A stretch of DNA of 64,000 nucleotides, from assembly GCA_965237635.1 (NCBI GenBank), contig CBDEFX010000001.1, positions 1,860,001 to 1,924,000 of the forward strand. Direction: 5' to 3'. Positions 26,100 through 35,034 of this stretch are shown here, in pieces. Below the pieces are notes generated by a model, which did not search any database, was not told the origin of the DNA, and saw only the letters and a program-made list of their open reading frames with translations. The translations under genes and the position numbers were made by a program. This DNA is from CBDEFX01 sp965237635. GTDB lineage: Bacteria; Chloroflexota; Dehalococcoidia; Lucifugimonadales; CAUZJF01. The number at the start of each line of letters is the position of its first letter. Within the stretch, counting starts at the first letter, position 1.

Positions 26100-28376
26100 C
26101 TAATGGCGTCCGGGCGTCCACTCGATGACCGCCGTCTCCTCCGGGGTGGCCTCGATGCGGACGGGGAAGCGGTTGCCCTTCGACAGCAGCAACCCGTCCC
26201 CCCTGGGGCACGACAGCAGCCATCGCTGTAGCTCGACGGGCAGGTCGAAGGCGTCGCCGACGGTGCTGATGGCGGCGGCGTCCTGCTGGAGGAGCAGCTT
26301 GAAGGCGGCGTTCTGAAGCAGGGCGCGACCGGAGTGCCCGGTGATGGTGCGAGAGGTGTCCTCGGAGAGCAGGTCCTGGACGTCCTGGGTGATGAACTGC
26401 AAGCCGAGGCGGTGCTTGCGCGCCCGCTTAGCCATCGACACCATGAAGGCCGCGCCCTCGGGGTGCTGCATGATCGACCACACCTCGTCGACGACCAGCA
26501 GCCGGGGCTTGGGGTCCTGGGCGGCCGCCGCCCACACCGTCTCGGTGCAGACCATCGCGGCGGCGGGACGCAGCTCCGGCTCCAAGAGGTGCAGGTCGAA
26601 GACCGTGACCAGGGCCTCGTTGCCCAGCAGGTCGTCGCCCTCGTCGGAGAGCAGGTGTCTCAGGCTGCCGGTGGCGAATGGCCTGAGCAGCCGGGCCAGA
26701 CCCGCGTCGCCCGCCTCATCCTCTTGCAGATACTGGTAGAAGTCGCGGAAGCCGGTGCGCTCCCGGGGCTGGGCGTAGTAGCCCGCCAGGGCGTGGTCCA
26801 GGGAGGCCCTTCGCTCCGCGCCGAGACTCTCGCCCACCATGACCTCGATGAGCCGTCTCAGGCTGCCGATGCGCTGGAGAAGCTCCTCCGAGTCCCCCTT
26901 GTCGATGACAAAGGGGTTCATGCCCTCGCCGGGCACGCCGGGGGAAAGCACCCTGCCTCCAGCGGCGCGGGCCATGTCCGCGTACTCGCCCTCGGGGTCG
27001 ATGACGTAGGCGGTGATGCCCCTGGTCAAACCCCTGAGCAAGCCGAGCTTTGTTGCGAAACTCTTGCCGCTGCCCGACCGTGCGAGGACGGCGGTGTTGG
27101 CGTTCATGTGCGTCCCGTCCCAGGGGTCGTAGACCACTGGGGAGCAGGCCCGCATGTCGATGCCGTAGAGGGTGCCGCTCCGGGTGTCCAGGTCCGGCGG
27201 CGAGAAGGGGAAGAGCCGGGCGATGCTGGACGTGTCCAGGCTGCGCCACTCGGCCACGGCGTTGAGGGCCAGCGGCAGGGTCGAAAGCAGCCCCTCGCGC
27301 TGGCGGAAGGCCAGGTCGTCGAGCTTGCCGAGCGTGGCCCCGAAGTGCGCCTTCGCCCGCTGGGTCATCTCCCTCAGCGACGCCTCGTCATTCGCGTGAA
27401 GGGTCACAGACAGGGAGGCGTGGAAGAGCCGCTCGCGCCCGCGCTGGACCTCGTCGCGGAGACGGGTGATGTCCTCCAGGGCGATCTCCGCCTCCGGGGA
27501 CATGGTGCGGCCCCGCTTGAAGGAGAGGGACTGGGCCGACTCGAAGCGCACCTTCTGCCACTCCAGCGTCCTGGCCGCCTGCTCCGCCGGTATCGGGCCG
27601 ACGTGGACGGACAGGTCCATCGGCGCGCCCGCCGCCATCAGCCCCTGGAGGAAGCCGGGGGCCAATGACCGGGGCCACTTGCCCAGGTGGAGGGAGCGTG
27701 TCAGATGCCCGCCTATGCGCACGTCGCGGCGGCCTATCTCCACCTCGACGGGCGCGTCCTCGTCGAACTCGGCGGGCGTGCCGCCCAGGGCGGCTGCCGC
27801 CAGGAACATGCGGAGTTGCCTGCCCTTCAGCGGGTGGACGGAGAGCCCGGCCCTAGCCAGCAGGCCCCGTAGGTCGTCGATGCGGCCGACCTCGCACACG
27901 GCGTAGAAGCGCCGGTCGAGGATGCCGTCGCGGGCCTCAAGCTCGGTGAGCAGCCGCTGGAGGGACTCGGCGGCCTCCCTCGTCTGCGGGGGTAGGTCTT
28001 TCGGCTGGGCCTCCCGAAGGTCGTCTCGCAGGCGTTCCAGGCGCGGCGCGTGCTGCCTGATGAGCAGCTGGGCGGGGAAGTCCAGGGCGTTGAGGGCGCC
28101 GGCGAAGGCCCCCAGTTTCGGCTCGTCCAGCTCCAGGCCCATCACCTCGCACACCCCCAGCTTCACCCCGTCCAGGCGCACGGGCCCGTCGTCGTCGAGG
28201 TGGGACAGCATGAAGAACAGGGGCAGCGCGGGCGGGAGCTTGGGAGGGGCCTCCGTCGTTGCGCCGGGTGCCGACTCCGTGGGGAGTCGGCCCTCCGGCA
28301 TCTCCTGCGGAGCGGCGGATTCCCTTGGCGGCGTCTCCCCTCCGCGTCTCGTGATTCGTGCAAGCAGCTTCTTCAA
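26100..28376 (-). CDS. VirB4-like type IV secretion ATPase (copy 2)
   Basis: 758 residues. It has the same motifs as copy 1: GSGKS P-loop (about 433), DPEGEY and Walker B LLVVDEVWSIM (about 629), with a TQDVQDLL element after it. It starts with TTG in the context AAAGGAAACGAGCGAA. The N-terminus holds an extra Pro/Glu-rich segment of about 30 residues compared with copy 1, while the ATPase core is almost identical between the copies. Confidence 0.93.
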   Translation of the reverse strand: MKKLLARITRRGGETPPRESAAPQEMPEGRLPTESAPGATTEAPPKLPPALPLFFMLSHLDDDGPVRLDGVKLGVCEVMGLELDEPKLGAFAGALNALDFPAQLLIRQHAPRLERLRDDLREAQPKDLPPQTREAAESLQRLLTELEARDGILDRRFYAVCEVGRIDDLRGLLARAGLSVHPLKGRQLRMFLAAAALGGTPAEFDEDAPVEVEIGRRDVRIGGHLTRSLHLGKWPRSLAPGFLQGLMAAGAPMDLSVHVGPIPAEQAARTLEWQKVRFESAQSLSFKRGRTMSPEAEIALEDITRLRDEVQRGRERLFHASLSVTLHANDEASLREMTQRAKAHFGATLGKLDDLAFRQREGLLSTLPLALNAVAEWRSLDTSSIARLFPFSPPDLDTRSGTLYGIDMRACSPVVYDPWDGTHMNANTAVLARSGSGKSFATKLGLLRGLTRGITAYVIDPEGEYADMARAAGGRVLSPGVPGEGMNPFVIDKGDSEELLQRIGSLRRLIEVMVGESLGAERRASLDHALAGYYAQPRERTGFRDFYQYLQEDEAGDAGLARLLRPFATGSLRHLLSDEGDDLLGNEALVTVFDLHLLEPELRPAAAMVCTETVWAAAAQDPKPRLLVVDEVWSIMQHPEGAAFMVSMAKRARKHRLGLQFITQDVQDLLSEDTSRTITGHSGRALLQNAAFKLLLQQDAAAISTVGDAFDLPVELQRWLLSCPRGDGLLLSKGNRFPVRIEATPEETAVIEWTPGRH

Positions 28377-28395
28377 TTCGCTCGTTTCCTTTTCT

Positions 28396-28716
28396 CTATG
28401 GGGTTGGGATTGATGGGATGACGCCGTGGCTCAGGAGGGCGGCGACGCCCTTGGCCGACAGCACCAGGACCAGGCCGACGACCGCCATGACGACGGCGGC
28501 CTTGGCGCGTCCCCCGCCGCGCTCCTCGCCTCCCTCGGCCATCAGGACGAACCCGGCCCACACGATGGCGAAGAAGCAGAGGCCGGAGGCGGCGTAGGCC
28601 ATCGCCGTGAGCACGCGGTCGAACTGGCGGAGCATCTCCTGCTCCTCCGCCGGGGCCGCGCCGGTTGTCGCCAGCGCAGCACCGGCCAGCAGGATTGCCG
28701 TCAACAGACTCCTCAC
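28396..28716 (-). CDS. Small pilin-like (TrbC/VirB2-type) membrane protein (copy 2)
   Basis: 106 residues from a GTG that overlaps the preceding TGA (GTGA), with GGGAG upstream. A signal-peptide-like start is followed by two hydrophobic helices joined by a Gly/Arg-rich loop, and a short tail (IPSIPTP). Counterpart of 1161-1478. Located between the PrgI-fusion-like protein and VirB4. Confidence 0.7.
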   Translation of the reverse strand: MRSLLTAILLAGAALATTGAAPAEEQEMLRQFDRVLTAMAYAASGLCFFAIVWAGFVLMAEGGEERGGGRAKAAVVMAVVGLVLVLSAKGVAALLSHGVIPSIPTP

Positions 28717-30422
28717 CAGGGCCACTCCCATCCCAGCAGGTCGAACCACTGGCGCAGGCCGTCGGCGGGCTCCTGTTCGGCGGGCGGCTCTTCCGGCTCC
28801 GGCTCGGGCAGGACCAGCACCTCGAAGGGGTCGTCGCTGCCAATGGCGGAGGCCAGGCTCAAGAGCTCCTCGCGGGTGCGGGTGATGGGCGACCGCTCCA
28901 CCGTCTCGGCCTTAACGTGCTCCTTGTGCAGGACCTCTACCGTCACCTCCTTGGCGATGGTGGCGCTGGGGACGTAGGCGTAGGCCGTCGCGGTGGCGGA
29001 CGCCGTGGCGCCGTCCTCGCAGGTGGCCGTCGCCGTCTCACTGTCGGAGTCGCTGTCCCCCGGGCGATGGAGGTGCACGGTCCTGGTGACTTGCTCCGTC
29101 CGCTCAGGGTGGTGGGTGAGCACGGTCAGCGGGGGGATGGGGATGCGGAGGCCCGCCTCCAGGCTCACGTCCATGCTCACGGCGTGAATCGCCTCGCCCG
29201 CGGGCACGCCGAGCCGGAAGCTCGTCTCTCCGTTGGGGACGAACGGCACTCTCGCGCTCGACGCTCCGGTCGCTGCTGAGACCGTCCCCGTGATTGCCGT
29301 CACCTGGGCGTCCATGAGCGCCGTCTCGGTGACGCTCTCGTGTCCGGCCACCATCTGAAGCTCCACCGGGTGCTCGATGCGCGTGACGCACTCGGACTCC
29401 ACGACGCCGCTGACCGCTCCCGGCGTCCAGCCCAGGGAGGTCATGCGAAGGTCGCACAATTCCCCCTCCACGACCGGCAGGGGGAAGGGAAGCTGTGCTT
29501 CCTCGAAGGTCAGCGCCCCGGCCTGACCGAGGGTGTCCTCCCAGGACACGGTGAAGGACGGCGCGGGACCGTGGAGGGGAAGCGAGTAGTCGATGCGCTC
29601 CCCCTGGGCCAGGGTCGCCGAGCCCCAGAAGCGCAGCCAGGCGCCCCCCGGCCCGCCGAATGCCCGGACGCGGATGTCCAGGTCCGTGGCGGCCCGAAGG
29701 GTGACGGCGGCGCGGTCGCCGGAGACGGTCAGCGCCTCGACGAATATCCTCCGTCCGGGGACGGGTTCCTCGACCTCGAAGTCGATCTCGTCCCGCCAGT
29801 GGTCGTCGGCCAGGGCCGACTGCGGGACGGCCACGGCAGCGGCCATCAGGACGGCCAGGGCCACGACCGGAATCCAGCCCATGCGGGGCTTAAGATTGCT
29901 CGTCTCCAGCGTCTCGGACCGGTGGTCCTGGCCGTGGGGGTTCCCGCCGTCCTTCCCCCTGCGCTTGCCGAACCAGCGCATACGCCCGTTGCGGCGTTCC
30001 TTGCCGTTGCGCCGCTTCCTGCTCTTGCGCAGCCTCCCCATGCCGCGCCCGACGCGTTTCGCCATCAGGCTCACGGGGCCGGGGCCGCTCTTGACGGGCT
30101 GCGCCGGCGCGGGCGGCTCGGCCCGCACCAGCTGGGACACCGGCCCGGCGTAGCGCCGCGCCCCCAGCCGGTACTTCAGCAGGTCGGCGGCCACCAGGGG
30201 CAGCCGCCGGCCGCCGATCTTCCCCACCACCATCGCCACCCCGACCAGTCCGAAGAGGACGGCAAGGGCCATGCGCACCTCGGAGGGGCCGACGGGGGCG
30301 TAGCGGTAGGCCCCGTAGGACAAAGCGAATACGGCCATCACCGCCACGACCTGCGGGAAGGTGAACCCAAGCAGGACCTTGTCCTCGGCCTGAACGTGAG
30401 TCGGTACCTCGTGTTCTCTCAT
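28713..30422 (-). CDS. PrgI-like membrane protein fused to a large exported domain
   Basis: 569 residues from the ATG at 30422. Residues about 15-65 hold two hydrophobic helices (FPQVVAVMAVFALSYGAY, then a LFGLVGVAMVV stretch) followed by 'RRLPLVAADLLKYRLGARRY', the layout of PrgI/TrbD-like components that sit next to VirB4. A very basic Arg/Lys/Gly linker (about 110-165), another hydrophobic segment and an Ala-Asp-Asp-His-Trp start of a beta-rich domain of about 380 residues follow. The tail is Pro/Glu-rich and ends LGWEWPW. Full-length version of the gene cut at the window start. Membrane-bound channel component by inference. Confidence 0.78.
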   Translation of the reverse strand: MREHEVPTHVQAEDKVLLGFTFPQVVAVMAVFALSYGAYRYAPVGPSEVRMALAVLFGLVGVAMVVGKIGGRRLPLVAADLLKYRLGARRYAGPVSQLVRAEPPAPAQPVKSGPGPVSLMAKRVGRGMGRLRKSRKRRNGKERRNGRMRWFGKRRGKDGGNPHGQDHRSETLETSNLKPRMGWIPVVALAVLMAAAVAVPQSALADDHWRDEIDFEVEEPVPGRRIFVEALTVSGDRAAVTLRAATDLDIRVRAFGGPGGAWLRFWGSATLAQGERIDYSLPLHGPAPSFTVSWEDTLGQAGALTFEEAQLPFPLPVVEGELCDLRMTSLGWTPGAVSGVVESECVTRIEHPVELQMVAGHESVTETALMDAQVTAITGTVSAATGASSARVPFVPNGETSFRLGVPAGEAIHAVSMDVSLEAGLRIPIPPLTVLTHHPERTEQVTRTVHLHRPGDSDSDSETATATCEDGATASATATAYAYVPSATIAKEVTVEVLHKEHVKAETVERSPITRTREELLSLASAIGSDDPFEVLVLPEPEPEEPPAEQEPADGLRQWFDLLGWEWPW

Positions 30423-30451
30423 GTCTTTCTTTCCTCCCTTCTCGCGTCCGC

Positions 30452-30754
30452 CTAGCTGTCGCCGGCGTCGCCGGCGTCCGGGGCTTCCGGCTCTGGCAGC
30501 ACGTCGTCGATTTCGATTCCCGGGTCCACGACCGCGTTCATCACCAGCTCCACGACGCCGTAGGCGACCAGGGCCAGGACGATGCCGGCGAGGGCGGTCA
30601 TCATGGCGCTCTTGCCTCGCTCCATCTGGTTGGGCGCTCCGCTGGCGGTGAGGTACATGTACGCGCCGTAGATGAAGAAGCCGACGCCCACCGCTCCCAC
30701 GACGCCCAGCAGGATGCCCACCAGGTTCGAGATGGTCTGTGTCAGTTGTTCCAT
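30452..30754 (-). CDS. VirB2/TrbC-like pilin protein
   Basis: 100 residues from the ATG at 30754, preceded by AAAGGAG. Two hydrophobic helices (about 10-36 and 50-74) are separated by a short polar loop, and the tail is acidic. This fits small VirB2-type subunits or similar two-helix channel proteins. It lies between the VirB6-like and PrgI-like genes, 29 bases before the latter. Confidence 0.72.
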   Translation of the reverse strand: MEQLTQTISNLVGILLGVVGAVGVGFFIYGAYMYLTASGAPNQMERGKSAMMTALAGIVLALVAYGVVELVMNAVVDPGIEIDDVLPEPEAPDAGDAGDS

Positions 30755-30921
30755 TGCTATTGCTCCTTTCTGCCGCCGGGCGGGTCTCCCACAACCGGCG
30801 TTCATCGCTTCGTCTTGTCTCCTCGGTGACTCCCCGTTATCTGCACATCGCTGGTCCTCCGTCGTGTCGTTCGCAGGCGCGGGTCTCGTCCGCGCCGTTG
30901 CGTTGTAGTCGTGTGGTGGGG

Positions 30922-31902
30922 CTACTCCCCGCTGCTCCTGGGCTCGCCGCCGCCGTCTCCCCCGCCAGCCGATGAGGTCGCCATCGAAGCCGCCGAGCTG
31001 AGGCCGCTGGCGGCGGCCGAAACGCCCGCGCTGGCCGCCACCGCTCCCACCGCCATTCCTCCCGGCCCTCCCGCCGCGCCGCCCGCCACCAAGCCGATGG
31101 TCCGGGCCGACCGCATCAGCGACGAGGGCAGGTTCATGCCGAAGTAGAGCATCGAGAGCCAGGAGTCGAAGGTGCCGTGATTGCCGAGCATCGACGGGAC
31201 GCGGGTCGCCATGTAGACGAAGGCCAGGGACATGAGGAGCTTCCAGATCAGGTCCTGCACCGGCTCGAAGGCGGCGATGGCGGCGAACTCCTTCAGGAAG
31301 CCGAACCCAAGCGCCAACGCGATGAGCTGGATGGCCTGCTGGAACACCGTCGTCATGAAGAGGCGCAGCCAGTGGCGGCCCCAGCCCGCCGTGTGGGGCA
31401 ATATCCAAAGCCCCAAAGCGATCGGGGCCAGGGCCAGGAGGATGTCGATCAACGCGAGGCGCAGCACCATCTGGACGATGACGTAGAGCACGAAGAAGCC
31501 GTAGACGAGGTAGAGCACGGCCAGGAGCAGGGCCATGCCCACGCTCCCGGCCTCCACCGCCGTCATCAGGGTGCGAAGCGTCGAGCGGAGCATGTCTCCG
31601 GCGGTGACGTTCAGGGAGACCGCGATAAAGCCGGACACGGCGTCGGCCACGTCCAGGACCAGGGCGCACCACCAGAGGGACGATGCGGCGGCCACCAGGC
31701 CGAGCACCAGGCGGGGGACCATCTCCCGCCAGCCCGCCTGCTGGCGTCCAAGATGCTCGGAGACGATGAGGCTGAGGCCCATCCAGCCGAGGATCACCAC
31801 CAACGCGCCCGACGTGATGGCCCAGACGACCATCCAGGCATGGCGCACCATATCGTTGGCGTAGGTGAGGTCGGGAGGGGTGCCGGTGAGGATGTCGCTC
31901 AT
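30922..31902 (-). CDS. VirB6/TrbL-like polytopic channel protein
   Basis: 326 residues with at least six hydrophobic segments (about 22-48, 64-100, 118-160, 165-185, 205-235 and 245-265) and a Gly/Ala/Ser-rich C-terminus ending in a Gly-Asp-Gly-rich tail. This is the usual layout of VirB6/TrbL inner-membrane channel proteins. The ATG overlaps the stop of the upstream gene (ATGA). Together with VirB4, the PrgI-like and the pilin-like proteins it makes up a minimal Gram-positive-like or single-membrane transfer channel; no outer-membrane VirB7/9/10 set is visible. Confidence 0.8.
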   Translation of the reverse strand: MSDILTGTPPDLTYANDMVRHAWMVVWAITSGALVVILGWMGLSLIVSEHLGRQQAGWREMVPRLVLGLVAAASSLWWCALVLDVADAVSGFIAVSLNVTAGDMLRSTLRTLMTAVEAGSVGMALLLAVLYLVYGFFVLYVIVQMVLRLALIDILLALAPIALGLWILPHTAGWGRHWLRLFMTTVFQQAIQLIALALGFGFLKEFAAIAAFEPVQDLIWKLLMSLAFVYMATRVPSMLGNHGTFDSWLSMLYFGMNLPSSLMRSARTIGLVAGGAAGGPGGMAVGAVAASAGVSAAASGLSSAASMATSSAGGGDGGGEPRSSGE

Positions 31903-32510
31903 CTGCCGGATTCCCTCCGGCAGTTGTCGGCGTCCTCGCCGCTGGCTCGCTCAACCACGCCGCAGAGGGTCCCGTGGACTCCCTCGATCATCCAGCCGGC
32001 GAAGGCCCTCGCCCAGCGTCCGGGGTTGAGGGCGGAGAGAATCTTGTCCCAGATGCGGCCCGGCTGGTAGATGGGGACGACGGCGTAGAAGTCGCCCCTC
32101 AGCCCGTCCTCGGCCGTGGCCAGCATCACCAGCAGGTAGGCCCGGTCGCGGTCGAGGTCGGGGTGTTCGTCTAGGTCGGGGTACTCCCAGGAGTACTCCC
32201 AGCCGTCGCCTCTCTTCTTCTCGCCGCCCTTCACCCGGTACATGGCGCTTATCCAGTCGCCCGTGTCGGCGTCCCGGACGGCGTAGAAGAGGTCCGCGAT
32301 CTCGCGGTCGAAGAGGGGCCGGGCGACGAACTCGCCCTTTTTCTTGCGCTCGACGAAATCCCGGTCGGCGTTGACTAGGGTCAGCTCGTCAGGCGGGGCC
32401 TGGGCCCGGGCGACTCCGCTGGACGGAATCGCCACCAGCGCCGCCAGGAGCAGCGCGGATGCCAGGGGAATAAACCGCCTGAGTGACCGGAGTTTCGATT
32501 TCAGCGCCAT
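31899..32510 (-). CDS. Exported protein at the head of the transfer operon
   Basis: 203 residues from the ATG at 32510, with AGGTGG six bases upstream. A signal peptide (basic start, hydrophobic LASALLLAALVAI, Ala-rich end near ARAQAPP) is followed by a soluble domain with an unusual Trp/Tyr/Asp-rich central run (WEYSWEYPDLDEHPDLD). No domain recognised. First gene of the second transfer operon, so possibly an extracytoplasmic or surface part of the conjugation machinery. Confidence 0.65.
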   Translation of the reverse strand: MALKSKLRSLRRFIPLASALLLAALVAIPSSGVARAQAPPDELTLVNADRDFVERKKKGEFVARPLFDREIADLFYAVRDADTGDWISAMYRVKGGEKKRGDGWEYSWEYPDLDEHPDLDRDRAYLLVMLATAEDGLRGDFYAVVPIYQPGRIWDKILSALNPGRWARAFAGWMIEGVHGTLCGVVERASGEDADNCRRESGR

Positions 32511-32964
32511 CTCGTCCACCTCTCTGCCTATTGCCGCAAATCAACGATTCGCAACTTCTGCAACAGAGTGTGAACAAACGAAATGACGGTGGAAACTGCC
32601 TGGAAGGGACGACATTTTTGTCGCCCCTTTTGAGGTTCTTGGCAAAAGACACCCTCCCGTGCAGTATGGGGGCTGTACAAGAAAACGAAGTCTGTTGCGA
32701 AGTTGTCTGTGAGGGCACGGCAAAGCTGAAACAGGAACAAATGGGGCCGAAATGGCGCAGAAGTTGTGAACACTTGGACTTAAGTCCCCAGGTCGGCCTC
32801 TCTCCGCAAAAAGGGGCGCAGCGGGGCCGCATGAGAGTGGGGCAGAATCGGGTCGGAATCCCGCATTTCGCCCTACAGGTGGTCCACATGGCGCAGCCCG
32901 TGAGAAATCGGGCCTGGGTCGGGGGCGAGACCGGGGACTAAGGCCGGCGCAAGGAGGAGGGCTC
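32511..32964. promoter_or_regulatory. Divergent regulatory region between transfer operon and the DNA-metabolism genes
   Basis: No gene is seen. The region is less GC-rich than its surroundings and contains several related TGTGAACA-type words (GAGTGTGAACAAAC near 32568, GTTGTGAACACTT near 32764). It also has a hairpin with a T-run (GGGACGACA then TGTCGCCCC, 32606-32631). It probably carries the promoters of the minus-strand transfer operon and of the plus-strand regulator, and perhaps operators. Confidence 0.45.
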
Positions 32965-33798
32965 ATGGAACCGAAGAAGGACGTGGTCGAGAAGGGCAGG
33001 AGCGTGCGGGACATGCACCACCTGCGGCTCATGTCGCTGTTGCAGGAGCTGGAGCGCGACAACGGGCGCAAGAAGGCGGCCGAGGTCCTGGGGGTGGACC
33101 GCAGGACTCTGGACGCCAGCCTCGACGAGGGGGTGCTGACGCGGCGCATCCGGGGGGCGCTGGAGAAGGCGCTCCAGTCGGGGGTAGGCTCCGCCGCCGC
33201 TGAGCAGCGGGACCGCAACGACAGGCTGGCGGACCGTCTGGAGGACTTGGAGGGCGGCTTCGAGGAGCTTGGCAAGGAGATGCGGGAGAACAACAGGGCC
33301 AGCGAGGACAGAGACAGGGCCATTCGTGAGGAGCTGGCGCAGGGGTTGCGCCAGCGGGAGCGGGAACAGGTGGAGCGGAGGACGGCGGGGGACGCCGGGG
33401 ACGAGGCGAAGGCGAACGACGCCGGCCCTCAGCCCAGGAAGAGGTCTTCGCTCAGGCGGGAGTACCCCGACCTCGTGACGCTGGAGTCCGCCGAGGACGA
33501 CGAGGACGTGTTCGGGGATGTCTGGCCCCTGATCGTCGAGTGGCGGGAGCTGAAGGCGACGCATCCCGACGCGGGAAAGAGCCTGTCCTGGCTGCGCACC
33601 GAGGAGCGTTTCCTGGCGTTGGAGCTGACGCTGTTGGAGGGGCACGGGTTGACGCTTCCCCCGGCGACGTTTCCGCTGCGGGGCTTCGACCGCAACGGGC
33701 AGGTCAACTGGCGGAAGACAGCGCTCTCCGACACGCGGAGGGCGCTGAGAAAGCGGGAGCTTCTGCACACGCTGACGCTCAGACTCTTGTGGAAATAG
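32965..33798 (+). CDS. Putative DNA-binding coiled-coil regulator
   Basis: 277 residues, ATG with AAGGAGG ten bases upstream. Residues about 15-50 (HLRLMSLLQELERDNGRKKA, then AEVLGVDRRTLDASL) resemble a Fis/HTH-type DNA-binding unit. A long, highly charged coiled coil (about 80-145), a basic linker and an unrecognised C-terminal domain of about 100 residues (DVWPLIVEWRELK onward) follow. It is transcribed away from the transfer operon and faces the shared regulatory region, so it may control both sides. No family name assigned. Confidence 0.65.
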   Translation: MEPKKDVVEKGRSVRDMHHLRLMSLLQELERDNGRKKAAEVLGVDRRTLDASLDEGVLTRRIRGALEKALQSGVGSAAAEQRDRNDRLADRLEDLEGGFEELGKEMRENNRASEDRDRAIREELAQGLRQREREQVERRTAGDAGDEAKANDAGPQPRKRSSLRREYPDLVTLESAEDDEDVFGDVWPLIVEWRELKATHPDAGKSLSWLRTEERFLALELTLLEGHGLTLPPATFPLRGFDRNGQVNWRKTALSDTRRALRKRELLHTLTLRLLWK

Positions 33799-33827
33799 CC
33801 CGGCGGGTTGTGCCCTCCGTCTTCCAG

Positions 33828-33857
33828 TGAACTTCCGTGAAGTTTTGTGAACGATGT
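33828..33857 (+). repeat. Three GTGAA repeats at ten-base spacing
   Basis: GTGAACTTCC, GTGAAGTTTT and GTGAACGATG follow each other directly, so the GTGAA words repeat once per helical turn. The same word occurs in the regulatory region near 32568 and 32764. Likely protein binding sites. Confidence 0.5.
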
Positions 33858-34086
33858 TGGCGTGGACTGCCCGAAAGCCTTCACAACGGGTCTTTGGTGG
33901 GTAATAATGTCTGCACTGTTTGGCTTTCAACCAAGGTTTCCGACCATAGAAACCTGGGGGCGCGATCCCTGTTGCCCGGGTCTGACTTGACGGATGATTC
34001 GCTCTCTGAAAGGTCTCCCACGAGGGAATTGCTGCCGCTGCGGATTTGACGTAGCTCTCCGCAAGCAGCACGGGCCGAAACGACGA

Positions 34087-34243
34087 AGTTTGACGTAGGT
34101 CCTTCGTCCTCGGTACACGTCCGGCGGTTGGAGTTTGACGTAAGTCCTTCTCCCGCTGGGCACCCGTCCGGTGGTTGGAGTTGATCGCTTCTCCCGCTGG
34201 ACACTGGTCTGGCGGCTGTGGTTGATCGCTTCTCCCGCTGGAC
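34087..34243 (+). repeat. Iteron-like degenerate direct repeats
   Basis: Four units start at about 34087, 34132, 34179 and 34220 with AGTTTGACGTA or (A/G)GTTGATCGCT. Three of them continue with CTTCTCCCGCTGG-like blocks and end in (C/T)GGTTGG or CTGTGG. A weaker GATTTGACGTAG occurs near 34044. Confidence 0.6.
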
Positions 34244-34579
34244 TCTGAGGATGCAGCGCCTTCTGCGCCTCGTCCTCACCCAGTCGGTCGGAGTGCGTCT
34301 TTCGCCCCGGCCGATTCAACATGCCTGCGGCACGACTGTCTCACAGCCAGGGCCGCAGCTTCGACACGCGCCGGTCTGCGACTGAGAAGCAGGCTGGCCG
34401 CTTCACGTTTCGCAGCTTTCCCTCAACTCGGACGGCATCCACCCTGGGCCGAGCTGCGTCTTCTTTCACCCCACTCCGCCTTCCGCGTTCGACATGCGAC
34501 CGTGGGCGGAGTGCGTCTTCGGAACGGAGTCACGGGTTCAACGGCATCGGCATACCAATCAGCAAGGAGGTACATGGGC

Positions 34580-35005
34580 ATGGACGAATCACGGACACAG
34601 GACAGGACGGAAGGAGGCCTCGACATGACGGCACTGCAAGAGGGCATTCGGCTTGGTCGGCGTCGGGGATGCGGAGTGCAGACCATCGGCGACCGCGTGG
34701 TCGTCAACCCGCGCTTCCGTCTCGCTGCCCAGAGAGACGTTGGCGGCAACATCATTGAGACGGTCAGGCTGTCTCTCGAGGTCTGCGGCTGCGGGTCTTC
34801 CTACGCTCGGCCAGGGGTGGGCTATGCCGGGCCGGACGGCTGGTATTGCAAGCGATGCGGGCAGCTCCACACGCTGGACGAGGGGGCAGCCGTAGGCGAC
34901 GCAGCCCACCTGAAGCCCGATCCCGCGCTGGTGAGAGAGTTCGACACGCGGGTCCGGGTGTCCCTCGACTGGTCAACCCCTGAGGATCTGGAGGCCATCC
35001 AATGA
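34580..35005 (+). CDS. Unrecognised zinc-ribbon-like protein
   Basis: 141 residues from the ATG at 34580 (AAGGAGG nine bases upstream). An ATG at 34574 is too close to that site, and another ATG at 34625 has its own AAGGAGG at 34611-34617, so the start is uncertain. The C-terminal half has four cysteines in C-x-C and C-x2-C pairs (VCGCGSS and WYCKRCGQLHTL), suggesting a zinc ribbon. Its TGA overlaps the ATG at 35002 (ATGA). First gene of the long DNA-metabolism operon. Confidence 0.6.
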   Translation: MDESRTQDRTEGGLDMTALQEGIRLGRRRGCGVQTIGDRVVVNPRFRLAAQRDVGGNIIETVRLSLEVCGCGSSYARPGVGYAGPDGWYCKRCGQLHTLDEGAAVGDAAHLKPDPALVREFDTRVRVSLDWSTPEDLEAIQ

Positions 35006-35034
35006 ACGCACACGCAAGCGAAGGAGGAACGGAC

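Larger units (their letters stand above)
33799..34579. other. Long noncoding region with iteron-like repeats; candidate origin or oriT
   Basis: About 780 bases with no gene that I can support. It begins with three phased GTGAA repeats, then has a block of degenerate 41-47 base direct repeats (34087-34243) and a run with many GACATGCGAC/GACACGCG-like words. Its position between a regulator and the primase/Rad52 operon suits a replication or transfer origin, but no replication initiator gene is next to it. Confidence 0.4.

Noticed and set aside
24371..27668. Long plus-strand open frames opposite VirB4 and the coupling ATPase (for example 26334-27668 and 24371-25258)
   Set aside because: They are mirror frames produced by GC-rich codons of well-supported minus-strand genes and contain no recognisable domain.
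29340..30455. 371-codon plus-strand frame opposite the PrgI-like fusion gene
   Set aside because: Shadow of the minus-strand gene, whose paralogue at 1-1164 confirms the coding strand.
32606..32631. Hairpin with T-run on the plus strand (GGGACGACA, TGTCGCCCC, TTTT)
   Set aside because: No plus-strand gene ends before it, and it lies upstream of a minus-strand operon; it may be a leader structure, but I could not decide, so I did not call it a terminator.
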